Shown here: positions 1 through 8,425 of the stretch, in pieces
How the letters are laid out: every line of letters starts with the position of its first letter
Position numbering within the stretch: the stretch's first letter is position 1
DNA from: UBA1738 sp045655325
GTDB taxonomy: Bacteria > Bacillota > Clostridia > UBA1381
Assembly (NCBI GenBank): GCA_045655325.1
Contig: JAZOOY010000062.1
Span: forward strand, 27,079 to 91,078
Reading direction: 5' to 3'
Length of the DNA: 64,000 bases
Notes under the pieces: model-generated
The model's input: the letters and a program-made list of their open reading frames with translations, nothing else
What the model was told of the DNA's origin: nothing
Database searches by the model: none
Program-made: the position numbers and the translations under genes

Positions 1-243
1 GAAGGAACAGAAGCTAAGCTTGAAGAAATCAAGGCTAAGCTTATCGCAGGCGAAATCAAGGTATTTGACACAGCTACATTTACAGTAGGCGGCAAGGCTC
101 TTGATTCTTACCTTGCAGACGTTGATTCAGACGCAGCATTCACACCTGATACAGAAGTTATCGCTGACGGATACTTCCACGAATCAGAATATCGTTCAGC
201 TCCATACTTTGACATCGATATCGATGGTATCACAATTAAATAA
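1..243 (+). CDS. BMP/PnrA-family substrate-binding lipoprotein, C-terminal fragment
   Basis: The window opens inside this gene; 80 codons to a TAA stop are present in frame 1. The tail carries the pattern usual for the end of BMP-family (PnrA/Med) basic membrane lipoproteins: a stretch ending GEIKVFD, then TFTVGGKALDSY and a short acidic C-terminus. These proteins bind purine nucleosides or related ligands outside the membrane and pass them to a dedicated ABC importer. The ATPase and both permeases of that importer follow directly, which supports the call. The N-terminal signal peptide and most of the ligand pocket lie outside the window, so the substrate cannot be judged. Confidence 0.75.
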   Translation, partial: EGTEAKLEEIKAKLIAGEIKVFDTATFTVGGKALDSYLADVDSDAAFTPDTEVIADGYFHESEYRSAPYFDIDIDGITIK

Positions 244-251
244 GAAAATTT

Positions 252-290
252 ATACCTCGGGTGGGCGTATGCCCATCCGGGGGTATTTTC
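252..290 (+). terminator. Hairpin between lipoprotein and ABC ATPase genes
   Basis: ATACC-CGGGTGGGC and GCCCATCCG-GGTAT form a long stem around a GTAT loop, followed by TTTTC. The T run is short, so this may be a partial terminator that lets the abundant binding protein be made in excess over the ATPase and permeases, which have no clear promoter of their own. Confidence 0.7.
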
Positions 291-369
291 ATTTTGAAAA
301 AAGGACACAAATCTGTATTTTTTTGAGAATGAAAAAATATTTGCTAGAAACACTTAAGGAGGGAATACT

Positions 370-1905
370 TTGAAGCCGGCAATTGAACTTAGAAACATTA
401 CTAAAACTTTTGGAAATGTGTACGCTAATCGTGATGTTAATCTTACTGTTAATAAGGGTGAGATTTTGTCAATCCTTGGCGAAAACGGCAGTGGAAAAAC
501 AACTTTGATGAATATGATTTCAGGAATTTATTATCCTGATGAAGGTCAGATTTTTATTAACGGAGAAGAAGTTGTAATCCGCTCACCAAAGGACGCATTT
601 GATTATAAAATAGGTATGATACATCAGCACTTTAAGTTGGTGGATGTATTTACTGCGGCTCAAAATGTTATTTTAGGTCTTGAAGATGAAAAAGGATTTA
701 ACCTAAAAGAAGCAGAGAAAAAGGTTGCAGAAATCGGCGAAAAATATGGCTTTATTGTTGACCCTAAAAAGAAAATTTACGAAATGTCTGTATCAGAAAA
801 GCAGACAGTTGAAATAATCCGTGTTCTTTACCGTGGTGCTGATATTCTTATCTTGGATGAGCCTACTGCGGTATTAACACCACAGGAAGCACAGAAGCTT
901 TTTGCAGTGCTTCGTCGTATGCGTGATGACGGCAAATCAATCGTAATTATCACTCATAAGCTTCACGAAGTTCTTTCTTTGTCTGACAGAGTTTCTGTAC
1001 TACGAAAAGGTGAATATGTAGGAACAATTGAAACAAAGGCTGCCAATGAAAATATCCTTACCGAAATGATGGTTGGCAAAAAGGTTGAACTTAATATTGA
1101 ACGTGACGAGCCACAAAACACAGAAGACAGACTTGTTGTTAATGGTCTCAACTGCAAAAACCGTGAAGGTGTGGACGTTCTTAAAAATATTTCTTTCACA
1201 GCAAAATCAGGCGAAATTTTAGGTATTGCCGGTATTGCAGGAAGTGGACAGCGAGAACTTTTAGAATCAATCGCAGGTCTTCAGCATCTTGAAAATGGCG
1301 AAATTCTATATAATGACCCTAAAAACAATAAAACAGAAAATTTAAGAGATAAAACACCTATGCAGATCCGCGATATGGGTGTAAGGCTTTCTTTTGTCCC
1401 TGAAGACAGACTTGGTATGGGTCTTGTTGGAAATATGGATATTGTGGACAATATGATGCTTAGAAGCTATCGTAAGGGTAAATCTGTATTCCTTGAGCGA
1501 AAGGGACCAAAGGACTTGGCAGAAGAGATTATACGCCGTTTGGAAGTGGCAACTCCATCTGCATCAACACCTGTAAGACGACTATCAGGTGGTAATGTGC
1601 AGAAAATTCTTGTTGGCCGTGAAATTTCATCATCACCAACAGTTTTGATGGCGGCATACCCTGTAAGAGGACTTGATATTAACTCATCATATACAATCTA
1701 CAATCTTTTGAATGAACAAAAACGCCTTGGTGCTGCTGTAATCTTCGTGGGCGAAGACCTTGACGTATTGGTAGAGCTTTGTGACCGTATTATGGTTCTA
1801 TCTAGTGGTAGTATCAGTGGTATTGTTGATGCAAGGACTACTACAAAAGAAGAAATAGGACTTTTGATGACAAAGAAAAAGGAGGTACAGGAAGATGAAA
1901 ACTAA
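370..1905 (+). CDS. ABC transporter ATP-binding protein (nucleoside/BMP type, two fused ATPase domains)
   Basis: This 511-residue cytoplasmic ATPase should power import of the ligand caught by the upstream BMP lipoprotein. The N-terminal domain has Walker A GENGSGKT at residues 37-44 and Walker B ILILDEPT. The C-terminal domain has the relaxed GIAGSGQRE P-loop, an LSGGNVQK signature and a Walker B in which the usual Glu is missing (AAYPVRGLD). This asymmetry between a competent and a degenerate half is normal for the YufO/NupO and RbsA-like group. Translation starts at TTG 370, set by AAGGAGGG at 356-363 with 6 bases between. It overlaps the next permease by 11 bases. B. subtilis NupO is the best named relative; the actual substrate here is inferred. 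Confidence 0.9.
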   Translation: MKPAIELRNITKTFGNVYANRDVNLTVNKGEILSILGENGSGKTTLMNMISGIYYPDEGQIFINGEEVVIRSPKDAFDYKIGMIHQHFKLVDVFTAAQNVILGLEDEKGFNLKEAEKKVAEIGEKYGFIVDPKKKIYEMSVSEKQTVEIIRVLYRGADILILDEPTAVLTPQEAQKLFAVLRRMRDDGKSIVIITHKLHEVLSLSDRVSVLRKGEYVGTIETKAANENILTEMMVGKKVELNIERDEPQNTEDRLVVNGLNCKNREGVDVLKNISFTAKSGEILGIAGIAGSGQRELLESIAGLQHLENGEILYNDPKNNKTENLRDKTPMQIRDMGVRLSFVPEDRLGMGLVGNMDIVDNMMLRSYRKGKSVFLERKGPKDLAEEIIRRLEVATPSASTPVRRLSGGNVQKILVGREISSSPTVLMAAYPVRGLDINSSYTIYNLLNEQKRLGAAVIFVGEDLDVLVELCDRIMVLSSGSISGIVDARTTTKEEIGLLMTKKKEVQEDEN

Positions 1906-3013
1906 TGTTAAAAACACCAAAGAACCTCTTATTACCATAACATCAAGAGGCCGTGACTCTATGCCTATGAAAAAGGCTTGGGGAGTAAGAGCAGTTGCCA
2001 TAATCCTGGCACTTATCCTATGTGCGGTTGTTATTGTTATGCTTACAGGCTACAACCCACTTAAAGTATATGCAGAGCTTTTTAAAGGCTCATTTGGGTC
2101 TACAAGAAAGATTTGGAATATGCTCCAAAAGCTTGCAATGCTTTTATGTATTTCTCTTGCAGTAACTCCTGCATTTAAAATGAAATTCTGGAACATCGGT
2201 GCTGAAGGTCAGACCTTAATGGGCGGACTTGCCGCAGCTGCTTGTATGATTTATTTTGGTGACAGCTTGCCACCTTTAGTATTCTATCCGTTAATGCTTG
2301 TTGCCTGTATTGCGGCTGGTCTTGTATGGGGACTTGTCCCTGCATATTTTAAGGCAAAGTTCAATACAAATGAAACACTTTTCACGCTGATGATGAACTA
2401 TGTTGCAATGCAGCTTGTGTCATTTTGTATAGTTTTTTGGGAAAACCCAAAAGACTCAAACACAGTGGGAGTTATCAATCGTGCTACAGAGGGCGGTTGG
2501 CTTCCTGAACTTTTCGGACAAAAATATCTTTTAAACATTCTTATCGTGGCTTTAATCACAGTGGGTATGTACATTTACCTAAAGTACTCAAAGCACGGCT
2601 ACGAGATTTCCGTGGTTGGTGAGAGTGAAAATACTGCAAGATACGTTGGAATTAACGTCAAAAAGGTAATTCTTCGCACTATGGCAATTTCGGGTGCACT
2701 TTGCGGTATCGCAGGACTTTTGCTTGTTAGCGGAACCGACCATACCATAAACCGTGACATTGTTGGCGGTATGGGATTTACTGCTATTATGGTGTCCTGG
2801 CTTGCTAAATTCAATCCTGTAGTTATGTCACTAACATCGTTCTTAATCGTATTCTTAGAGCGTGGAGCAGGGGAAATTGCAACAAAATTCCAGCTTAATG
2901 AGAGTATGTCAGATATATTAACAGGAATTATCTTGTTCTTTATCATCGGATGTGAATTCTTTATTCAGTATAAAGTTAATTTCCGTAAGAAAAATAAGGA
3001 GGAAAATGTATGA
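1895..3013 (+). CDS. ABC transporter permease (BMP/nucleoside type, NupP-like)
   Basis: This integral membrane protein of 372 residues belongs to the BPD_transp_2 permease family, with roughly eight to ten hydrophobic segments after a short charged N-terminus. The conserved block FWNIGAEGQTLMGG near residues 105-118 and the cytoplasmic loop VVGESENTARYVGINV near residue 240, which contacts the ATPase, are typical of this family. The start lies inside the 3' end of the ATPase gene behind GGAGG at 1880-1884, and the stop overlaps the next permease by 4 bases, so all three are translationally coupled. It forms one half of the membrane channel. Confidence 0.9.
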   Translation: MKTNVKNTKEPLITITSRGRDSMPMKKAWGVRAVAIILALILCAVVIVMLTGYNPLKVYAELFKGSFGSTRKIWNMLQKLAMLLCISLAVTPAFKMKFWNIGAEGQTLMGGLAAAACMIYFGDSLPPLVFYPLMLVACIAAGLVWGLVPAYFKAKFNTNETLFTLMMNYVAMQLVSFCIVFWENPKDSNTVGVINRATEGGWLPELFGQKYLLNILIVALITVGMYIYLKYSKHGYEISVVGESENTARYVGINVKKVILRTMAISGALCGIAGLLLVSGTDHTINRDIVGGMGFTAIMVSWLAKFNPVVMSLTSFLIVFLERGAGEIATKFQLNESMSDILTGIILFFIIGCEFFIQYKVNFRKKNKEENV

Positions 3014-3984
3014 TAGCAACAATTATAAATAAAGCCATCGCACAGGGAATTCCTCTATTATTTGGCTCAACAGGTGAAATATTAACAGAAAAATCGGGAA
3101 ACCTAAACCTTGGAATCCCGGGAATAATGTATATGGGCGGAAGCTGTGGCATAATCGGTGCATACCTTTATGAACAGATGGTGGATACTCCAAATGCTTT
3201 CTGGGGAATTTTAATCCCGCTTTTGGCGTCACTTATCGGCTCAACATTGGCAGCTTTAATTTATAGCTTCCTTACAATTACACTTCGTGCAAACCAGAAC
3301 GTTACAGGTCTTGCCCTAACAACATTCGGCGTAGGATTTGGAGACTTTTTTGGCGGTTCAATTACAAAGATTTTTGCAAACGGCGGAACTTTGTCAGTAA
3401 AAACAACTGCCGACTTCTTTAAGACTACACTTCCGTTTGCTGATAACTTGGGTTGGTTTGGAGAAATATTCCTATCTCACGGATTTTTAGCGTATTTGGC
3501 GGTAATAATAGCTCTTATAACAGGCTTCATACTAAACAGAACACGAGTTGGCCTTCATCTTCGAAGTGTTGGTGAAAACCCTGCAACTGCTGACGCTGCG
3601 GGAATAAACGTTACTAGATACAAGTATCTTGCAACTTGCATCGGCGGTGCTATTGCAGGTCTTGGCGGACTATTCTTCGTTATGGACTATACAGGCGGTT
3701 CTTGGACAAGCGGTGGTTTTGGTGACAGAGGTTGGCTTGCTATTGCCCTTGTAATCTTTGCACTTTGGAAACCAAGTATGGCTGTTCTTGGCTCATTTGT
3801 ATTTGGTGGACTTTATATTGCATACACTTATATTGACGGACTTTCCCGAAGTGCCGTTGCAATATTCAATATGCTACCATATGTTGTAACTATTCTTGTT
3901 CTTATCTTGACAAGCGTAAGAAACAAGAAGGAAAATCAGCCACCGGCAGGCCTTGGACTTCCATATTTCAGGGAAGAAAGGTAA
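3010..3984 (+). CDS. ABC transporter permease (BMP/nucleoside type, NupQ-like)
   Basis: This 324-residue second permease is shorter than the first, as usual for NupP/NupQ pairs. It begins with a family-typical segment, STGEILTEKSGNLNLGIPGIM near residues 20-40, and contains the ATPase-coupling loop RSVGENPATADAAGINV near residue 187. About eight membrane segments follow one another. The ATG overlaps the previous stop (ATGA) and is preceded by AAGGAGGAAA, so expression is coupled. With the other permease, the ATPase and the BMP lipoprotein it completes a nucleoside-type importer. Confidence 0.9.
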   Translation: MIATIINKAIAQGIPLLFGSTGEILTEKSGNLNLGIPGIMYMGGSCGIIGAYLYEQMVDTPNAFWGILIPLLASLIGSTLAALIYSFLTITLRANQNVTGLALTTFGVGFGDFFGGSITKIFANGGTLSVKTTADFFKTTLPFADNLGWFGEIFLSHGFLAYLAVIIALITGFILNRTRVGLHLRSVGENPATADAAGINVTRYKYLATCIGGAIAGLGGLFFVMDYTGGSWTSGGFGDRGWLAIALVIFALWKPSMAVLGSFVFGGLYIAYTYIDGLSRSAVAIFNMLPYVVTILVLILTSVRNKKENQPPAGLGLPYFREER

Positions 3985-4001
3985 CAAAATAGGAGAATAA
4001 A

Positions 4002-5390
4002 ATGAAAAAAGATGTGTTGATAATCGGTGCAGGCCCTGCAGGAATTTTTACAGCCCTTGAAATGATAAGAAAGGGAAGTAAAAAGAAGATTGTTATAGTA
4101 GAAAAGGGACAAAGTATTGAAAAGCGTTCCTGTCCTAAGGCAAAGACAGAAAAATGTGTTGGTTGCAAGCCGTATTGCCATATAACAACAGGTTTTTCAG
4201 GAGCCGGTGCATTTTCTGACGGCAAGCTTTCCTTATCATCGGATGTTGGCGGAGATCTGCCAACTCTAATCGGACAGGAGCTTGCACAGGAAACTATCAA
4301 CTATACAGATAAAATCTACCTTGAGTTTGGTGCAGACACTCACGTTGAGGGTATTTCAAACTCACAGGAGGTTAAAGAAATCAGAAGAAATGCTATTAAA
4401 GCAGGACTTAAACTTGTTGACTGTCCTATACGTCATTTAGGAACAGAAAAGGCACATGATATTTACCTTGCAATTGAAAAATATCTTCAGGAAAACGGCG
4501 TAGAAATCCTGTTTGGCTATGAATGCACGAACCTTATTTTAGAAGGTGATGTATGCCACGGTGCGTATGTTACAGATGGGAAGGCGGAAATGGAAATTCT
4601 TGCCGAGCATGTGATTGCCGCAACAGGCAGACGTGGCGCTGATTGGCTTGAAAAGATTTGCGCAAAGCATAACATAGCACACGAACCGGGAACTGTTGAT
4701 ATTGGTGTCCGTGTTGAAGTTCGTAACGAAGTTATGGAAAGGGTTAATGAGGTGCTTTATGAATCAAAGCTAATCGGTTGGCCGGAACCATTCAAAAACA
4801 AAGTACGAACATTTTGTCAGAACCCAGGCGGATTTGTAAGTCAGGAAAACTATGATAATGACTTGGCAGTTGTTAACGGCCATTCATATAAGGAAAAGAA
4901 ATCGGACAACACCAACGTGGCAATCCTTTGCTCACACAACTTCTCAACCCCGTTTAATCAGCCAATTGCCTATGCACAAAAAGTGGGCGAGCTTACCAAT
5001 ATGCTTGCAAACGGACAGATTTTGGTTCAGCGCTTTGGGGATATTTTAGACGGAAAACGCACCTGGCCAAAGGAACTTGCTCAAAGCAATGTTCGTCCAA
5101 CACTGCCTGATGCCGTTGCAGGGGATATAACCGCTGCAATGCCATATCGTGCAATGATAAACATCATAAACTTTATCAAGGCTGTGGATAAGGTTGTGCC
5201 GGGTTTTGCGTCTTATGAAACACTACTTTATTCACCGGAATTAAAGTTCTATTCAAACCGTGTCAAGATGGATACTGACTTTAATACAAGTATCAAGGGA
5301 CTTCACTGTCTTGGTGACTCAAGTGGTTGGACACGTGGTCTTATGATGGCGTCCTGTATGGGTGTTTTGATGGGAAGAAAACTTATGTAA
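4002..5390 (+). CDS. FAD-dependent dehydrogenase-like protein, COG2509 type
   Basis: This 462-residue protein starts with a Rossmann dinucleotide motif, GAGPAG at residues 9-14, followed by a flavoprotein fold. Residues 44-59 hold four cysteines (C44, C52, C55, C59), then GFSGAGAFSDGKL, a block characteristic of the uncharacterised FAD-dependent dehydrogenase family COG2509. The C-terminus ends with GDSSGWTRGLMMASCMG, the usual FAD-contacting region. The true reaction of this family is not established to my knowledge. It lies 17 bases after the permease, behind AGGAG, so it is probably cotranscribed with the importer, though a metabolic link to nucleosides is only inferred. A terminator follows. 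Confidence 0.8.
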   Translation: MKKDVLIIGAGPAGIFTALEMIRKGSKKKIVIVEKGQSIEKRSCPKAKTEKCVGCKPYCHITTGFSGAGAFSDGKLSLSSDVGGDLPTLIGQELAQETINYTDKIYLEFGADTHVEGISNSQEVKEIRRNAIKAGLKLVDCPIRHLGTEKAHDIYLAIEKYLQENGVEILFGYECTNLILEGDVCHGAYVTDGKAEMEILAEHVIAATGRRGADWLEKICAKHNIAHEPGTVDIGVRVEVRNEVMERVNEVLYESKLIGWPEPFKNKVRTFCQNPGGFVSQENYDNDLAVVNGHSYKEKKSDNTNVAILCSHNFSTPFNQPIAYAQKVGELTNMLANGQILVQRFGDILDGKRTWPKELAQSNVRPTLPDAVAGDITAAMPYRAMINIINFIKAVDKVVPGFASYETLLYSPELKFYSNRVKMDTDFNTSIKGLHCLGDSSGWTRGLMMASCMGVLMGRKLM

Positions 5391-5401
5391 AAAATAAATA
5401 A

Positions 5402-5430
5402 ACGGTAAGGTATTTTGCCTTGCCGTTTTT
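5402..5430 (+). terminator. Rho-independent terminator after the FAD protein gene
   Basis: ACGGTAAGG pairs with CCTTGCCGT across a 7-base loop and is followed by a T run. It closes the nucleoside importer operon. Confidence 0.88.
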
Positions 5431-5440
5431 GGTTTTTTAA

Positions 5441-5469
5441 TTGACTATATATGGTATTTGTGATAGAAT
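5441..5469 (+). promoter_or_regulatory. Sigma-A promoter for wecB operon
   Basis: TTGACT at 5441-5446 and TAGAAT at 5464-5469 are separated by 17 bases and sit 38 bases before the wecB start codon, directly after the preceding terminator. Confidence 0.75.
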
Positions 5470-5506
5470 AAATATAACTATAACTAGACTTTGGAGGAGG
5501 AGCATA

Positions 5507-6601
5507 ATGAAAAAAGTAATGCTAGTATTCGGTACACGTCCGGAAGCAATAAAAATGTGTCCTTTAGTAAACGAATTAAAATCAAGAGAGAATATAGAAA
5601 CAGTAGTCTGCGTAACAGGTCAGCACCGTCAGATGCTTGACGTAGTTTTAAACGCATTTTCTGTTGTGCCTGATTATGACCTTTCAATTATGAAGGACAA
5701 GCAGACATTATTTGATATAACAACAAATATTTTAAACGGAATAAAAGAAATTTTGGAAAAGGAAAAGCCGGATGTTGTTTTGGTTCACGGCGATACTTCA
5801 ACAACATTTGTAACAGCTCTTGCGTGCTTCTATCTGCAGATTCCTGTGGGTCACGTTGAAGCAGGTCTTAGAACATACAATATCTATTCACCTTATCCTG
5901 AAGAATTTAACCGTCAGGCTGTGGGTATTGTGGCAAAATACAACTTTGCCCCAACCGAGCTTTCAAAGGAGAATCTGGTTCGTGAAGGAAAAGATGAGTC
6001 AACAATTTACGTTACAGGAAACACCGCAATTGATGCTCTAAAGACTACAGTTAAGGATGACTACTACCACGAACAGCTCCAGTGGGCAAAAGATTCAAGG
6101 CTTATTATGATAACTGCTCACAGACGTGAAAATCTTGGTGAGCCAATGAAGAATATGTTCCGTGCAATTAAGCGCATAATGGAAGAACATCCTGACACAA
6201 AGGCACTTTATCCTATTCACATGAACCCAGTGGTAAGAGAAACTGCCAACGAAATCTTGGGCGATTGTGATCGCATAAGAATCATTGAGCCACTTGATGT
6301 TCTTGACTTCCATAACTTCCTGAACGCAAGTTATCTTATCTTAACCGATAGTGGCGGAATTCAGGAAGAAGCACCTTCCCTTGGAAAGCCTGTTCTTGTA
6401 ATGCGTGATACAACAGAACGTCCTGAAGGAATCAAAGCGGGAACATTAAAGCTTGTTGGAACAGACGAAGAAGTAATTTACAGAGAATTTAAGACGCTTT
6501 TGGAAAACGAAGAAGAATATAAGAAGATGAGCCATGCGTCTAACCCTTATGGTGACGGATTTGCATGTAAGAGAATTGCTGACATTTTGGAAAAAGAATA
6601 A
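5507..6601 (+). CDS. wecB: UDP-N-acetylglucosamine 2-epimerase (non-hydrolysing)
   Basis: This cytoplasmic enzyme of 364 residues interconverts UDP-GlcNAc and UDP-ManNAc, a precursor for teichoic acid linkage units and other surface glycans. It opens with VFGTRPEAIK, has HVEAGLRT in the first domain and DSGGIQEEAPSLGKPVLVMRDTTERPEG in two conserved blocks of the second, the standard WecB/MnaA signatures; its length matches the family. I chose ATG 5507 because GGAGGAGG at 5493-5500 precedes it by 6 bases; a longer in-frame reading would start inside the promoter. A GT2 glycosyltransferase and a GtrA protein follow closely, suggesting an operon for cell-surface polysaccharide. Confidence 0.95.
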   Translation: MKKVMLVFGTRPEAIKMCPLVNELKSRENIETVVCVTGQHRQMLDVVLNAFSVVPDYDLSIMKDKQTLFDITTNILNGIKEILEKEKPDVVLVHGDTSTTFVTALACFYLQIPVGHVEAGLRTYNIYSPYPEEFNRQAVGIVAKYNFAPTELSKENLVREGKDESTIYVTGNTAIDALKTTVKDDYYHEQLQWAKDSRLIMITAHRRENLGEPMKNMFRAIKRIMEEHPDTKALYPIHMNPVVRETANEILGDCDRIRIIEPLDVLDFHNFLNASYLILTDSGGIQEEAPSLGKPVLVMRDTTERPEGIKAGTLKLVGTDEEVIYREFKTLLENEEEYKKMSHASNPYGDGFACKRIADILEKE

Positions 6602-6616
6602 GAAAGGTAGCGAAAT

Positions 6617-7579
6617 ATGAAAACAATTTGGTTGGTTATTCCGTGCTATAACGAAGAAGAAATAATTTCAAAAACCGCAGAGTGTACAAAAGAACTTATG
6701 TACTCTCTTATTAGTGCGGAAAAAATTTCAAAAGCCAGCCGAATTTTATTCGTAAACGATGGCTCAAAGGACAGAACTTATGAGATAATTCAGGAGCTTT
6801 GCAAGGAAGACAAAATCTTCGCCTGCGTCAATCTGTCCCGAAACAGAGGCCATCAGAACGCGCTTTTGGCAGGTCTTATGACGGCCAAAAACTATGCAGA
6901 TGCGGTTATTTCTATGGATGCAGACCTGCAGGACGATATAAACGTAATTAAAGATTTTATTGATAAATTTGAAGATGGATATGACGTTGTTTATGGCGTA
7001 AGATGCGATAGAACAACCGATACATTCTTCAAGAAATTCACCGCAGAAAGCTTTTATAAGTTTATGAAAGCGATGGGCGTTGATGTTGTTTATAATCATG
7101 CAGACTATCGTTTGATGTCAAAAAGAGCTTTAGACGGATTGTCAGAATTTGACGAAGTAAACACATTCCTTCGCGGAATTGTTCCGCTAATCGGCTATAA
7201 ATCAACTCAGGTTGAGTATGCCCGAAAAAAAAGGGAAGCAGGCAAGACAAAATACGGCTTAAGAAAAATGATTTCCTTTGCAATGGAAGGAATCACATCA
7301 TTCAGTGTACGCCCAATAAAGCTTGCACTGGCGCTTGGAATAATATCGTTTTTGGTGAGCATAGGTATGCTTATTTACTGCATTTATGAGCATAGTATTG
7401 GAAACACTGTAAGCGGTTGGGCCAGCCTTGGCGTGTCTATATGGGCAATAGGCGGACTACAGATGCTTATGCTTGGCATCGTGGGTGAATACGTAGGCAA
7501 GATCTACCTTGAAACAAAGCATCGCCCAAAATATATAATTGAGTCCGTGACATTAACAGAAGAGGTGGACGATGAATAA
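6617..7579 (+). CDS. GT2 family glycosyltransferase, polyprenyl-phosphate type
   Basis: This 320-residue protein has an N-terminal GT-A domain with VNDGSKD near residue 46, a MDADLQDD metal/nucleotide site at 100-107, and a C-terminal pair of membrane helices at about 234-257 and 267-290. This layout matches the GtrB/YkcC/DPM1-like group, which moves a sugar from a nucleotide donor onto undecaprenyl phosphate at the inner membrane face. The gene overlaps the following GtrA-family gene by 8 bases; such pairs usually make and flip a lipid-linked sugar used to decorate a wall polymer. The sugar cannot be read from sequence; the preceding wecB makes an N-acetylated hexose possible. Confidence 0.88.
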   Translation: MKTIWLVIPCYNEEEIISKTAECTKELMYSLISAEKISKASRILFVNDGSKDRTYEIIQELCKEDKIFACVNLSRNRGHQNALLAGLMTAKNYADAVISMDADLQDDINVIKDFIDKFEDGYDVVYGVRCDRTTDTFFKKFTAESFYKFMKAMGVDVVYNHADYRLMSKRALDGLSEFDEVNTFLRGIVPLIGYKSTQVEYARKKREAGKTKYGLRKMISFAMEGITSFSVRPIKLALALGIISFLVSIGMLIYCIYEHSIGNTVSGWASLGVSIWAIGGLQMLMLGIVGEYVGKIYLETKHRPKYIIESVTLTEEVDDE

Positions 7580-7961
7580 GAAAATTACCCGGGAAATATT
7601 CTGGTACGTATTTTTCGGTGCACTTACAACCCTGATAAACACGGTTGCGTACTGGATACTCTATTATGGTATCAGCGCATCAAACACTACATCAACTATA
7701 ATTTCCTGGTTGTTGGCGGTGGTCTTTGCTTATGTAACCAACAAACTATGGGTCTTTGAAAAAGGAAATAAATCCACCCTAAAAGAGGCTACAGAGTTTT
7801 TCTTATCAAGAATATCAACAGGCATTTTGGACCTTTTGATTATGTATGTTGGAGTAGAACTCTTGTTCTTTGAAGGTGGAATAATAAAAATAATTTCCAA
7901 TGTGGTTGTAATCATTTTAAACTATATTTTGAGTAAGCTTTTTGTGTTCAAAAAATCTTGA
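7572..7961 (+). CDS. GtrA-like small membrane protein (putative lipid-linked sugar flippase)
   Basis: This 129-residue protein has four hydrophobic segments and the GtrA family hallmarks: a FFGALTTLINTVAYWILY first helix, VTNKLWVFEKG near residue 55, and a closing LNYILSKLFVFKKS. GtrA proteins are proposed to flip undecaprenyl-phosphate-linked sugars, working with a neighbouring GtrB-type transferase. That partner overlaps it upstream by 8 bases. No separate promoter is visible; no clear terminator follows in the first 150 bases downstream. Confidence 0.88.
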   Translation: MNKKITREIFWYVFFGALTTLINTVAYWILYYGISASNTTSTIISWLLAVVFAYVTNKLWVFEKGNKSTLKEATEFFLSRISTGILDLLIMYVGVELLFFEGGIIKIISNVVVIILNYILSKLFVFKKS

Positions 7962-8117
7962 CGAATCGGGGAAGTTTTTAACCATAAATGTCTTAAAAAC
8001 TCACCTTTTCCTGTCGTGTTTTCGGGATAAAAGGACGATAAGAAAAATCTTGAAAAACGGCATAAAAACACCAATAATCGCTGTTTTTGACGGACTATAA
8101 AATATTGTGTCATACCC

Positions 8118-8124
8118 TGTCGAA
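8118..8124 (+). promoter_or_regulatory. Possible Spo0A box (upstream copy)
   Basis: TGTCGAA matches the 0A-box consensus exactly, 30 bases before the -35 of the Spo0E-like gene. A single 7-mer can occur by chance; the second exact copy 67 bases away strengthens it. Confidence 0.45.
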
Positions 8125-8153
8125 CGAAACTTATAGAAAAATGTAATTTTGTA

Positions 8154-8182
8154 TTGACATTGATATTTTTATGTGCTAAATT
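8154..8182 (+). promoter_or_regulatory. Sigma-A promoter for the Spo0E-like gene
   Basis: TTGACA at 8154-8159 and TAAATT at 8177-8182 are 17 bases apart, with an extended -10 (TGC just upstream). Confidence 0.72.
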
Positions 8183-8184
8183 GA

Positions 8185-8191
8185 TGTCGAA
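8185..8191 (+). promoter_or_regulatory. Possible Spo0A box at the transcription start
   Basis: A second exact TGTCGAA lies immediately after the -10 and before the ribosome binding site. A protein bound here would be expected to repress. Confidence 0.45.
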
Positions 8192-8204
8192 AGGAGCGAT
8201 AAAT

Positions 8205-8348
8205 ATGACTACATACACAGAAAGAGTAAATGAATTAAGAGCGGCAATAGATTTTGAAATTAACGAAAATGAGGTGATTGATTTAACCTCGCCAGAGCTT
8301 ATAGAAAAAGCACTATTGATTGAGCAGGAACTGGTTCTTGCCAGCTAA
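8205..8348 (+). CDS. Small Spo0E-like aspartyl-phosphate phosphatase (probable)
   Basis: This 47-residue ORF starts at ATG 8205 behind AAGGAG at 8191-8196. Its predicted two-helix layout and the pattern L-T-S-P-E-L-I-E-K-A-L-L-I-E-Q-E-L resemble the Spo0E family core (D-P-E-V-I-x-x-S-Q-x-L-D-x-L-I). The family's usual Ser and Asp would be Ala and Glu here, so activity is uncertain. Spo0E-like proteins dephosphorylate Spo0A~P and delay sporulation. It stands alone with its own strong promoter, two TGTCGAA boxes around that promoter and its own terminator. It is too small for confident assignment by eye; a simple hypothetical protein is the alternative. Confidence 0.55.
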   Translation: MTTYTERVNELRAAIDFEINENEVIDLTSPELIEKALLIEQELVLAS

Positions 8349-8359
8349 AAATATCCACA

Positions 8360-8422
8360 AAAATCCCCTGTTTTCAGACTTGATGTACTGATAGTACCAA
8401 GAGTAAAAACAGGGATTTTTTT
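8360..8422. terminator. Bidirectional terminator between the Spo0E-like gene and malQ
   Basis: AAATCCCCTGTTTT pairs with AAAACAGGGATTT around a loop that itself holds a GTAC/GTAC mini-hairpin; T runs lie on both strands, so it can serve both convergent genes. Confidence 0.8.
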
Positions 8423-8425
8423 ATT

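Noticed and set aside
2599..2946. 115-codon minus-strand ORF inside the first permease gene
   Set aside because: Antisense to a clear permease with family motifs; no start signals or motif support.
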